This document shows positions 1 to 7,186 of a stretch of DNA of 35,293 nt, in pieces (position 1 is the first letter of the stretch; every line of letters begins with the position of its first letter). Location of the stretch: NCBI RefSeq assembly GCF_023229025.1, contig NZ_JALOAA010000021.1, positions 1 through 35,293 of the forward strand, written 5' to 3'. The notes beneath the pieces were generated by a model. That model was given only the letters and a program-made list of their open reading frames with translations. It had not been told where the DNA came from and did no database searches. Position numbers and translations under genes: made by a program. Origin of the DNA: Sulfurimonas sp. GTDB taxonomy: Bacteria; Campylobacterota; Campylobacteria; Campylobacterales; Sulfurimonadaceae.

Positions 1-620
1 AAAATGGATTTTTATCATTTTATGGGTATCCAAAAGTTTATGACACAAATCACACTACTATCGAATATAAGAAACTAAAACCATCAGACACAAGATATTT
101 TAATCAGTATCTTGAAGATGAACTTTTAAGCAGAACAGAGTTTCCAAATATGAGCGAAGCCGTGCATGACAAAATAAACGAATCCATCCAAGAGATGTTT
201 ATAAATGCAACAATACATAGTGAAACAGATTTCATTTATACTTGTGGGCAATTTTTTCCAAAAGACAGCAGATTGAATTTTACTATTGTAGATACGGGCA
301 TAGGCTTTGCAAAAAGGATAAAAAAAGATTTTGATATGAAAGTTAGTTCAAGTGATGCTATAAAATGGGCTATGGTAGAGGGGCATACAACTAAGCAAAA
401 TGTATCTGGCGGTTTAGGGCTTGCCTTGCTTAAAGAGTTTATTACACTAAATAAGGGTAAAATTCAAATCATTAGCGGAGACGGTTTTTATGAGCTTCAT
501 GATAACAATGAAAAAATACAAAAACTAGACAGCTATTATGACGGGTCGATAATAAGCATGACATTTAAAACAGATGACAGCAAAACATATAGATTTGCAA
601 GTGAAGAAGATTTATTTTGA
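1..620 (+). CDS. GHKL (HATPase_c) ATP-binding protein, 5' partial
   Basis: The reading frame is open from base 3, so the gene starts before the window; the ATG at 150 is internal. The visible part carries the Bergerat-fold ATP-binding motifs in order: N-box EMFINATIHSE, G1 box DTGIGF and G2 box GGLGLALL. No phosphoacceptor histidine domain or membrane segment is visible, so it resembles an anti-sigma/partner-switch kinase or a stand-alone GHKL ATPase more than a sensor kinase. The stop is followed 10 bases later by the STAS-like gene, and a PIN nuclease gene overlaps that one, so the three form a tight operon. A kinase plus STAS-like pair is reminiscent of SpoIIAB/SpoIIAA partner switching (inference). 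The missing N-terminus may hold a further domain. Confidence 0.75.
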   Translation, partial: NGFLSFYGYPKVYDTNHTTIEYKKLKPSDTRYFNQYLEDELLSRTEFPNMSEAVHDKINESIQEMFINATIHSETDFIYTCGQFFPKDSRLNFTIVDTGIGFAKRIKKDFDMKVSSSDAIKWAMVEGHTTKQNVSGGLGLALLKEFITLNKGKIQIISGDGFYELHDNNEKIQKLDSYYDGSIISMTFKTDDSKTYRFASEEDLF

Positions 621-630
621 GGAAAATATA

Positions 631-987
631 ATGAATGAAGTAAAAGTAAATATTTTTAGTATTGTTGGGCAAAAAGATTGTACTTTGCCTGAAGACGGCG
701 ATAAAGTCCATAAAACAATACAAAAAATTCTAAAAGAGGATAAAAAAGCTTCAATATCCTTTTTAAATGTACAGAAACTAACAACTGCTTTTTTAAATAA
801 TGCTATCGGTAAGCTTTACGGCGAGTTTGATGAAACTAAAATCAAAAATAGCTTAAGCGTTCAAGATTTGTCGGATAGTGGCAAAGCAAGATTTAAAAGA
901 GTCACGACAAACGCTAAAAATTATTTTAAAAATCCAGATAAGATGAAAGAATCTATCAAAGAAATTTTAGGTGAAGATGATGAATAG
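631..987 (+). CDS. STAS-like domain protein (DUF4325 type)
   Basis: A 118-residue soluble protein. The ATG at 631 follows a GAGGAAAA ribosome-binding site that overlaps the end of the upstream ATPase gene. The central segment ISFLNVQKLTTAFLNNAIGK fits the STAS-like DUF4325 pattern: a beta strand, then a helix containing a hydroxyl/Asn-rich 'xFLNNxIG' stretch. The C-terminus is acidic and lysine-rich. DUF4325 proteins are often encoded next to GHKL ATPases, and partner-switch regulation is assumed for them rather than demonstrated. The final bases overlap the PIN gene, suggesting translational coupling and a fixed stoichiometry. The family call rests on pattern recognition only. Confidence 0.6.
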   Translation: MNEVKVNIFSIVGQKDCTLPEDGDKVHKTIQKILKEDKKASISFLNVQKLTTAFLNNAIGKLYGEFDETKIKNSLSVQDLSDSGKARFKRVTTNAKNYFKNPDKMKESIKEILGEDDE

Positions 988-1525
988 ATATACTCCATCA
1001 TCTGTAAGTAGTATAAGGGATAAAAAAATATTTTTTGATGCAAATATTTTAATCTATCTTTTTGGTTATGGTACGCCTACTATCGCTAATTGGGAGAATC
1101 AATATGCTAGACTTTATTCAATTCTTAACAAGCAAAATAGTAAATTTATAATAGATTTTATCGTTATATCTGAATTTGTAAATAGAGCTATTAAAATAGA
1201 GTATAAAAATTATTTAGCAAGTAATAATATTACGGAAAAAGATTGTAAATATAAAGTTTATAGAAATTCAAAAGATGGAAAGGATGCTTTGAATGATATT
1301 TACTTGAGTGTAACTGATGATATATTGACTCAATTTGAGGTTGTGGAAAAAAGTTACTCAAAAGATGATTTAATTTCTATGTGCAGTGTGGATAGTCTAG
1401 ACTTCTCTGATAAGGCTATTGCAAAGATTTGCGAAGATAATCAATTTATACTATTAACAAATGATACAGATTTTAAAGATGTAAATATTGATATTTTAAG
1501 TTGCCATAAAAAAATTTGTATCTAA
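980..1525 (+). CDS. PIN-domain protein (VapC-like ribonuclease fold)
   Basis: About 181 residues. It has the PIN arrangement of spaced acidic residues: FFDANILIYLF near the N-terminus (first Asp), IDFIVISEFVNRAIKIEY (Glu), and a C-terminal LDFSDKAIAKICEDNQF then LLTNDTDF (two or three Asp). PIN domains usually cleave RNA with a metal ion. The ATG at 980 is chosen because AGGTG (969-973) sits 6 bases upstream; GTG 971 and ATG 977 are in-frame alternatives. The gene overlaps the STAS-like gene by 8 bases, and no VapB-type antitoxin is adjacent. It is very AT-rich: lines 1021-1080 and 1141-1260 hold 34 G+C in 180 bases. The reading frame ends just after an A7 run at 1508-1514, beyond which another frame continues like a natural C-terminus (see findings). 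Confidence 0.7.
   Translation: MNRYTPSSVSSIRDKKIFFDANILIYLFGYGTPTIANWENQYARLYSILNKQNSKFIIDFIVISEFVNRAIKIEYKNYLASNNITEKDCKYKVYRNSKDGKDALNDIYLSVTDDILTQFEVVEKSYSKDDLISMCSVDSLDFSDKAIAKICEDNQFILLTNDTDFKDVNIDILSCHKKICI
1508..1514 (+). repeat. A7 homopolymer at the 3' end of the PIN gene
   Basis: Seven consecutive A residues lie four codons before the PIN stop codon. With six As the frame would avoid the stop at 1523-1525 and run to a TAG at 1572-1574, adding a charged tail ending EALDKSDEDFLN. Runs of this length are prone to replication and transcription slippage. Whether this one is functional is not known. Confidence 0.45.
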
Positions 1526-1604
1526 CTATAAGAAAGAAGCTTTAGACAAGAGTGACGAAGACTTCTTGAATTAGATATTTCAGCTAAATAAGTGTTTTAA
1601 AGGG

Positions 1605-3770
1605 TTAACTGCTTAACAAATCCATAGGACGGCCAAAGTAGTAACCTTGGAACTCGTCCACGCCGTACTTTTTAAGAAGCTCAAATATCTCTTTGTTCTC
1701 CACAAACTCTGCAACAGTGATGATATTTAGCTCTTGTGCGAATCGTACTATGCTCTTTACCAAAATTTTTGAGTCGTTATTAGTAAGTATATTTTGTATA
1801 AGAGAGCCGTCAATCTTTACATAGTGTGGCTTGAGCTGTAAAATGTGGGCATAGTTGGCATAACCGCTTCCAAAATCATCTATTGCAATTAGCACACCGA
1901 TTGCTTTTAATTTTTCAACAACCATAGTTAACATCTGAAAGTTTTCCACACCCTCTTGTTCTGTTATCTCTATTACAACTCTCTGCGGTGAGTCAAACTT
2001 CTTAATCTGCTCAATCAACGTATCCATTACAGATGTATTGAAAAAATCGTTTGGCAAAAAGTTTATAGAGATTTTTTCACTTCTTTTAGCGAAAAAAGAT
2101 AAGCTCTGCTCTAACATCTCTTTGGCTATTTTTATATACAAGCCGCTATGTTTTGATATATCTAAAAAATCACATGGGTATAAAATGTTTCTTTCTCCCT
2201 TCTCAAACTCAACTATTCTCGCTAGTGCCTCATATTTTATAACTCTGCCGTTACTATCTGTTATAGGTTGAAAAAACGGGACTATATTTTTATGTTCAAG
2301 CGCATATTTTATACACTTCTTAATTTTTAAAACATTTTGAGAATACTCTTTGGTATCAACTTTTTTAGAATACATCAAATAAGGCAAAGAGCGCTCTTTT
2401 GCTCTTTTTAGAGCCATTTGAGCATCTTCAAGCAGATGTTTGTCGCTAAACGCTAATCCGGAATATATCTCTATAGATATAGTCTCCTCAACTTCTGCTG
2501 CAAATATTTTCATAGAGTTTATTTTCTCATGAAGCTCTTCAATGATTCTATAATACTCATCACCATCAAATTCATCTCTATTTTTTAACAGTACATACTC
2601 ATCGGAAGATATTCTATAAGCATCAAACCCATATTTTTTACCAAAATCCTCAAAAGCCTTTGCTACTTCTATCAAAACCTCATTGCCCACATCTACGCCG
2701 TATATCTCATTAATAATACTAAACTCTTTAATATTACTCAAAATAAGCATTTTATTTTTTTGCGAAAGAAGAGCATCATTTAGTGCATGTCTGTTTAACA
2801 AATTGCTCAGATGATCCGAATAGACCTGTTTTGCAAAATATTTCAAAACTTTGTTAAACCCCAAGTGATGAATAGTTCCTAAAATAAGCATAATTACAAC
2901 AATGGCAATAAATAGATGCTGCATAAACTCTCTATCTTTCTTTACAATTCCAGACATGTCATAACCTAAGATTAGGTATCCAAGTGTTTCTGATAGATGG
3001 TTCTTCAATGCTATACCCATATCTATTTTATAGAGTTCAATATCCTCTTTATGGTTGTGGCGCAGGTGATTTTTTAATTTTTCACTGCCTTCTATATAGA
3101 TATAGTTTTCACCGACGGCAACCCCCTCTTTTTCTAGCATAATATCAAGAAGAGGCTTATTGATGGCAATACCTACGTCAGCTTTAAAAATAGAGTTTAA
3201 ATTTTTTAAAAAATTTTGAGGAGATATTCCAAGCTCAACATTTCCCACATAGTTGTCATTATAAAAAATCGGTTTTGTAACCCTGTATGTCATCTCAAGA
3301 TTTCCAACCTCAAAACCGCTAAATGAACGATGGAAAGTGTTTGTATCTACTATTAGTGTTCTTTTTTCATTTAACATGTCGCCAAAATATTCAGGTTTAT
3401 GCGCTCTAAAGAGTGTTATACCTTCGCTTGAACGAAAGGTGAGAATATTAATAGAGTTTTGTATAAGTTTTATGCGGCTATAAAGAGGTGCGACTATTGA
3501 TTTTATCTCATTGTAGTCTCTTTTTGCAATAGCGCTTGCCAAGCCCTCCTCTGCTACTATCTCTTCAAGTCTAAGCGCTAACTCTACCCTGTCATGTTCT
3601 AGATTTATCTCAAAAAGATTCTGTGCAGAGTATGTAACTGCTTTAAACTGCTTATCTAAAGAGCTCTTTAGCTCATAATTTAAAAATAGATAAATAACTC
3701 CAAAAGAGAAGAGCAAAACGATTGAAGTAAAAATTAACGTATTGCGTCTTGTCTGCTCAGGGATAACCAT
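1605..3770 (-). CDS. membrane c-di-GMP phosphodiesterase: periplasmic sensor, degenerate GGDEF, EAL
   Basis: A 721-residue protein. A transmembrane helix at about residues 13-31 and a second at about 285-305 bracket a periplasmic Cache-like sensor region. A GGDEF-fold domain follows, but its signature is SSDEY (residues 388-392), so diguanylate cyclase activity is unlikely. The C-terminal EAL domain has the expected catalytic residues: the EAL motif at 514-516, INFLPNDF, IEITEQ, DDFGSGYANY near 631, then VKIDG, AEFVE and FQGYYFGRP. It probably hydrolyses c-di-GMP in response to a periplasmic ligand and so affects motility or surface attachment. It is monocistronic and transcribed divergently from the small gene at 3901. 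The ligand cannot be inferred. Confidence 0.85.
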   Translation of the reverse strand: MVIPEQTRRNTLIFTSIVLLFSFGVIYLFLNYELKSSLDKQFKAVTYSAQNLFEINLEHDRVELALRLEEIVAEEGLASAIAKRDYNEIKSIVAPLYSRIKLIQNSINILTFRSSEGITLFRAHKPEYFGDMLNEKRTLIVDTNTFHRSFSGFEVGNLEMTYRVTKPIFYNDNYVGNVELGISPQNFLKNLNSIFKADVGIAINKPLLDIMLEKEGVAVGENYIYIEGSEKLKNHLRHNHKEDIELYKIDMGIALKNHLSETLGYLILGYDMSGIVKKDREFMQHLFIAIVVIMLILGTIHHLGFNKVLKYFAKQVYSDHLSNLLNRHALNDALLSQKNKMLILSNIKEFSIINEIYGVDVGNEVLIEVAKAFEDFGKKYGFDAYRISSDEYVLLKNRDEFDGDEYYRIIEELHEKINSMKIFAAEVEETISIEIYSGLAFSDKHLLEDAQMALKRAKERSLPYLMYSKKVDTKEYSQNVLKIKKCIKYALEHKNIVPFFQPITDSNGRVIKYEALARIVEFEKGERNILYPCDFLDISKHSGLYIKIAKEMLEQSLSFFAKRSEKISINFLPNDFFNTSVMDTLIEQIKKFDSPQRVVIEITEQEGVENFQMLTMVVEKLKAIGVLIAIDDFGSGYANYAHILQLKPHYVKIDGSLIQNILTNNDSKILVKSIVRFAQELNIITVAEFVENKEIFELLKKYGVDEFQGYYFGRPMDLLSS

Positions 3771-3900
3771 ACACCATACCCTCTATTTTTTGATTTTAAA
3801 ATAATTGTACCCTTTTCATCTTAAAGCTTCTATTTTTTTTACTTATATATCACTAATACTTTTGTGCAATACTTTGCATGCTAAAAAGAAGGAATTAACT

Positions 3901-4173
3901 ATGAAAAAGCTTTTATTATTGACTCTACTCTCTACAGCACTTCTGTTTGCTAAAGATAGTTTCAAAAATCATGAGCAGAAGATGCGGATACAAAAAGAGA
4001 GAGGGACGAAAGAGATTAGCCGAGAGAAAAATAGCTACACGCAAGAACAAAGCAACAGATATAGATATAAAAATAGCTATAAAAGTAGTATAGAACAATC
4101 TAGTAGCTCAATGCAAAGCACTCAAAGAGGTGCAATGGAGACAGATAACTCTTCTGATTTAATTATACCTTAG
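3901..4173 (+). CDS. small exported protein of unknown function
   Basis: 90 residues from the ATG at 3901, which has AAGGAA 8 bases upstream. An in-frame start farther upstream (3805) would bury the obvious signal peptide, so it is rejected. The N-terminus MKKLLLLTLLSTALLFAKDS is a classic Sec signal, with cleavage probable after LFA. The mature part is highly hydrophilic, rich in Lys, Arg, Glu, Gln and Ser, with a Tyr/Arg patch (NRYRYKNSYK) and a serine run. No domain is recognised, and it may be intrinsically disordered. The 3' end overlaps the convergent MATE gene by 11 bases. Confidence 0.6.
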   Translation: MKKLLLLTLLSTALLFAKDSFKNHEQKMRIQKERGTKEISREKNSYTQEQSNRYRYKNSYKSSIEQSSSSMQSTQRGAMETDNSSDLIIP

Positions 4174-5389
4174 TCTCAAGCCAGTTTCTTTTTTTGTAAA
4201 CATAGGCATACAGCAGCCCTTTTATAAGAGTCTCTATATTCATTATAATAAAAATAACAATTATCCCATACCCCATTTTATAGGCTATATATGATGGTAT
4301 GACTCTAAAAAACCATAATGAGAGAACATTTATCTTAAGTGTTATCTTTGTTGCTCCGGCACCTCTTAGTGCACCGGAATATACAAACACTATGGCAAGA
4401 GGTATTTGAGCGAGCCCAACTAAGATGAGATAGTATGAAGCTACCGCTATTGTCTCTTTATCTTCTGTAAAAAAACCTACAAGAAACTCAGGAAAAAGAA
4501 TAAGAAAAAGACCGACACTTCCCATAAATATATAAGCGACTCTACCGCTAATTATACCCATATTGTAGGCTCTTTCTCTATTTTTAGCACCAAGGCTCTG
4601 CCCTACTAGAGCGGTTGCTGCTATTGCAAAACCAAATCCCGGCATAAACGCAATACCCTCTATACGAAGCCCTACCTGATACCCCGCTAGGGCTTCTGTC
4701 CCATAAGCGGCAATAATTGCAACAAAAAGCAAAAATGAGATACTTGATATCCCACGATCAAGTGCCGCACTCCAGCCTATATGCCAAACCCTGATTAAAT
4801 CCTTTACCCTTATAATAGGAATAAAATTTAGTTTTGAGTAAGGCTTTTTTATAAGTATATAGTAAGCCAAAACATTAAAACAGTAAGCAAATACCGTTGC
4901 ATAAGCGGCTCCCTCAATTCCCATGGCAGGAAATCCAAAGTGCCCAAAAATCAAAATATAGTTCAAAAAGGCGTTAATTGCTGTTGAGACAAGCTTAATA
5001 TAGAGCGAATTTTTAGTATCTCCCGCTGCTGAGAGTGCATTATACAGAAGTGTGTCGATAAAAATCACAACCAATCCAAGTGATATTATCTTAAAGTAAA
5101 GAGACCCCTCATGTATAACATCAGCCTCTGCTCCCATCAGAGAGTAGATATATTCGCTTCCGAAGTAACCGCCAAATGAGACAAACAGCGATAGTATTGC
5201 AGCAAGAATTGCAAGTGCATAAAGAAGTGCCGATGCTCTTTTTTTCCTACCCTCTCCGATAAACCTTGAGATTAGAGCATTTCCTCCGACAACATAAAGC
5301 GTCATAAGTACATTTATTATCATCATAAACTGCATACTCATACCAACGGCAGCAAGCGCCGCAACGCTTACCATACCTACCATGAGCAT
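4163..5389 (-). CDS. MATE family multidrug/Na+ antiporter
   Basis: 408 residues from the first canonical ATG, with about eleven hydrophobic helices and typical MATE features (NALISRFIGEG after the second helix, GGATKITLKINV-type loops late). The family is usually 440-460 residues. MATE-like sequence continues upstream in frame (RRVFTIAIPAALKHLVDIL, about 5400-5460), so the true protein is probably about 442 residues. Between the in-frame stop at 5522-5524 and the ATG at 5387-5389 there is no ATG, GTG or TTG. An ATT at 5489-5491 preceded by AGAGG is a candidate non-canonical start. The gene lies just downstream of the small gene ending at 5476. It probably exports cationic drugs or metabolites by cation antiport; the substrate is unknown. 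Confidence 0.85.
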   Translation of the reverse strand: MLMVGMVSVAALAAVGMSMQFMMIINVLMTLYVVGGNALISRFIGEGRKKRASALLYALAILAAILSLFVSFGGYFGSEYIYSLMGAEADVIHEGSLYFKIISLGLVVIFIDTLLYNALSAAGDTKNSLYIKLVSTAINAFLNYILIFGHFGFPAMGIEGAAYATVFAYCFNVLAYYILIKKPYSKLNFIPIIRVKDLIRVWHIGWSAALDRGISSISFLLFVAIIAAYGTEALAGYQVGLRIEGIAFMPGFGFAIAATALVGQSLGAKNRERAYNMGIISGRVAYIFMGSVGLFLILFPEFLVGFFTEDKETIAVASYYLILVGLAQIPLAIVFVYSGALRGAGATKITLKINVLSLWFFRVIPSYIAYKMGYGIIVIFIIMNIETLIKGLLYAYVYKKRNWLETKV

Positions 5390-5475
5390 ATCTATTAAAA
5401 TTTGAAGAATATCTACAAGGTGTTTTAGTGCTGCAGGAATTGCGATAGTAAATACTCTACGAGTATCGCGGGAGA

Positions 5476-5757
5476 TTATTTTTGAAAAAATTGTGATACC
5501 TCTTGCATGACTGCCATTAGTTCATCTTTTGTTTTAAACTCTAGAGTGACTCTCTCTTTTGTTTCTGCATTTATCGGAGTAAAGTCAAAAATAAGCACAT
5601 ATGATTTTAGCTTAACCTTCTCGCTGTAAAGCTCCGTCCACTCTAGACTCATCTCTGCAACTTCTCCATGCATATCTACGACTACGGCAGGATAGAGGCG
5701 CGTTAATTTACTTAAATCCAAATCACCGACACTCGACTTATAAATCATTTTTTTCAT
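5476..5757 (-). CDS. hypothetical small soluble protein
   Basis: 93 residues, no signal peptide or membrane segment. It alternates beta-type segments (KSYVLIFDFTPI, RVTLEFKTKDEL) and ends in a helix, MQEVSQFFQK. I do not recognise the family. It precedes the MATE gene on the same strand, and the MATE coding frame appears to begin within its 3' end, so the two may be translationally coupled. A function linked to the exporter is possible but not shown. Confidence 0.6.
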   Translation of the reverse strand: MKKMIYKSSVGDLDLSKLTRLYPAVVVDMHGEVAEMSLEWTELYSEKVKLKSYVLIFDFTPINAETKERVTLEFKTKDELMAVMQEVSQFFQK

Positions 5758-5809
5758 AATCTAAACTTTTTATTATTATTTTAGTATAGTAGCTAATCAT
5801 GGTTGATAG

Positions 5810-5826
5810 TTGGCTTTTTTATTGCA
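5810..5826 (+). promoter_or_regulatory. sigma-54-like promoter element
   Basis: The bases read TTGGCTTTTTTATTGCA. They contain GG at 5812-5813 and GC at 5824-5825, separated by exactly 10 bases, and match the consensus TTGGCACG-N4-TTGCA at 10 of 13 defined positions. A transcript would start near 5837 and give a leader of about 90 bases to the TolC-family gene. No enhancer site was identified, and chance occurrence in a T-rich spacer is possible. Confidence 0.3.
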
Positions 5827-5851
5827 TCTAAAATGGTACAATAGGTTATCG

Positions 5852-5884
5852 TTTCACAATGTTTTCACACCTTTAGTTTATAAT
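5852..5884 (+). promoter_or_regulatory. promoter with tandem TTTCACA operator, export operon
   Basis: Two copies of TTTCACA begin at 5852 and 5863 (11-base period), and a perfect TATAAT at 5879-5884 begins 9 bases after the second copy. A second TATAAT lies at 5890-5895. The repeats occupy the -35 region, typical of activation by an OmpR-family regulator. The same arrangement, with the same spacing, lies before the small gene at 10254. The regulator encoded at 10916 is the natural candidate (inference). Confidence 0.5.
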
Positions 5885-5926
5885 ACTATTATAATTAAAA
5901 TATTTTACAAAAGGAGAGTCTAAATA

Positions 5927-7186
5927 ATGAGAAAATTTATGTTTCTATGTTTTTACCTTTTTCTCAATATATCCGGTGCCAAAGAGTTGACACTCGATGA
6001 GTGTATAGATAAGACACTAAAAAATCATCCTGATATAAAAAAGGCGGCTTTAAGTGTTTTTGAAAAAAAATCTTCCGTAGATATTGCTAAAGCAGATTAT
6101 CTCCCGCAGATAAATGTGAGTGCTCAGTACAATCCAATCGATACCTTTACTATGCCAAGAAATAGTCAGTTTGATACGATTGAGGATGATAGTTGGCGAG
6201 TTAATGCCGCGCTTAATCAAAAGATATATGATTTTGGAAAAACAACTTCAACTATTAAGGCGTATAAAAAAGATGAGAACATAGCCAATCTTTCCCTAGA
6301 TGACGCAAAAGCTCTTCTTGTTTACCAGGTAAAAAACTATTATAACCTAGCTCTTTTAAAGACAAAAGAGACAGAGGTAAGAGAGAAGGATTTACAAACA
6401 AAAGAGGAACTCTACAAGCAAGCAAAAGCACTTGTCAAGCAAGGTCTAAAGACAGAAGCCGATGCCACTAGCATACTAAGTGAGCTACATATTGCTCAAG
6501 ATAACCTTGCAATTGCCAAATCCGATTTCTACAAAACACTTACAACTCTCTCCCTTTATATAGGAGAAAAAATTGATGTTGATACGCAGCTCAAAGAGAC
6601 TACAGAAACAAAAAACGAAAACATAATGAATGTTGACCTGCTTCTAAAAGATATTTTGGCTAAAAACTTTTCACTTAAAAGCTCTCAAGAGGAGATACAA
6701 AGAGATAACCTATTTTATGAGGCAACAAAATCAGAGCACTTTGGCTCGGTTGATGCCATAGCCTCATACACTCATCAAGACTCCCTCAATGAGTATGACG
6801 AATCTATGGTTGGAGTAAGTATTACTATCCCTATCTACAGCGGTGGAAGAGTAAGTGCCCAAACACAACAAGCTCATATTGCAAAAGAGATCTCAAGAGA
6901 AGCATACAATTCTCAAAAACTTCTGATTCAAGAGGAAGTAGAGAATTTGGTACTTGATTTGCAAAGATATAAGTACACTATAGAGGCTAAAGAGGCACTC
7001 ATTAACTCCTCAGAGGCAACAAGAGAGATAGTAGAAGCAAGGTACAAGGAGGGGCTCTCAACCTATATAGAGGTTCTTGATGCACTATCAACGCACCTTT
7101 TTGCAAAACTGGGGCTTCTTGAGGCTAAATTTGATATCAACAATATAATAAACAGACTAGATTATCTACAAGGACAAATTCAATGA
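5927..7186 (+). CDS. TolC-family outer membrane efflux protein
   Basis: 419 residues. An N-terminal signal peptide (MRKFMFLCFYLFLNISGAKE) is followed by the two-fold repeated helical hairpin organisation of the outer membrane efflux (OEP) family. Typical sequence includes LTLDECIDKTLKNHPDIKKA at the mature N-terminus, a long coiled-coil segment around residues 130-200, SVSITIPIYSGGR-like sequence at about 290-305, and a terminal helix repeat ending YIEVLDALSTHLFAKLGLLEA. The start is supported by AAGGAGAG at 5911-5918. As the first gene of the operon, it probably forms the outer membrane channel for the adaptor, permease and ATPase encoded next. The last 4 bases overlap the adaptor gene. Campylobacter jejuni has a comparable cluster (Cj0606-Cj0608). 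Confidence 0.9.
   Translation: MRKFMFLCFYLFLNISGAKELTLDECIDKTLKNHPDIKKAALSVFEKKSSVDIAKADYLPQINVSAQYNPIDTFTMPRNSQFDTIEDDSWRVNAALNQKIYDFGKTTSTIKAYKKDENIANLSLDDAKALLVYQVKNYYNLALLKTKETEVREKDLQTKEELYKQAKALVKQGLKTEADATSILSELHIAQDNLAIAKSDFYKTLTTLSLYIGEKIDVDTQLKETTETKNENIMNVDLLLKDILAKNFSLKSSQEEIQRDNLFYEATKSEHFGSVDAIASYTHQDSLNEYDESMVGVSITIPIYSGGRVSAQTQQAHIAKEISREAYNSQKLLIQEEVENLVLDLQRYKYTIEAKEALINSSEATREIVEARYKEGLSTYIEVLDALSTHLFAKLGLLEAKFDINNIINRLDYLQGQIQ

Noticed and set aside
150..620. ATG at 150 as the true start of the ATPase gene
   Set aside because: The frame is open upstream to base 3 with protein-like sequence, and no ribosome-binding site precedes the ATG.
1532..1568. AAGAAG...CTTCTT as a terminator after the PIN gene
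   Set aside because: Six weak pairs with a loop of more than 20 bases and no T-run; the stretch is better explained as an out-of-frame coding tail of the PIN gene.
1604..1617. GTTAA-CTGC-TTAAC palindrome at the end of the EAL gene as a terminator
   Set aside because: The stem is only 5 AT-rich pairs and there is no T-run on the minus strand after it.
3805..3900. N-terminal extension of the small exported protein from an upstream ATG
   Set aside because: It would place about 32 residues before a clear signal peptide, and the ATG at 3901 has a good ribosome-binding site.
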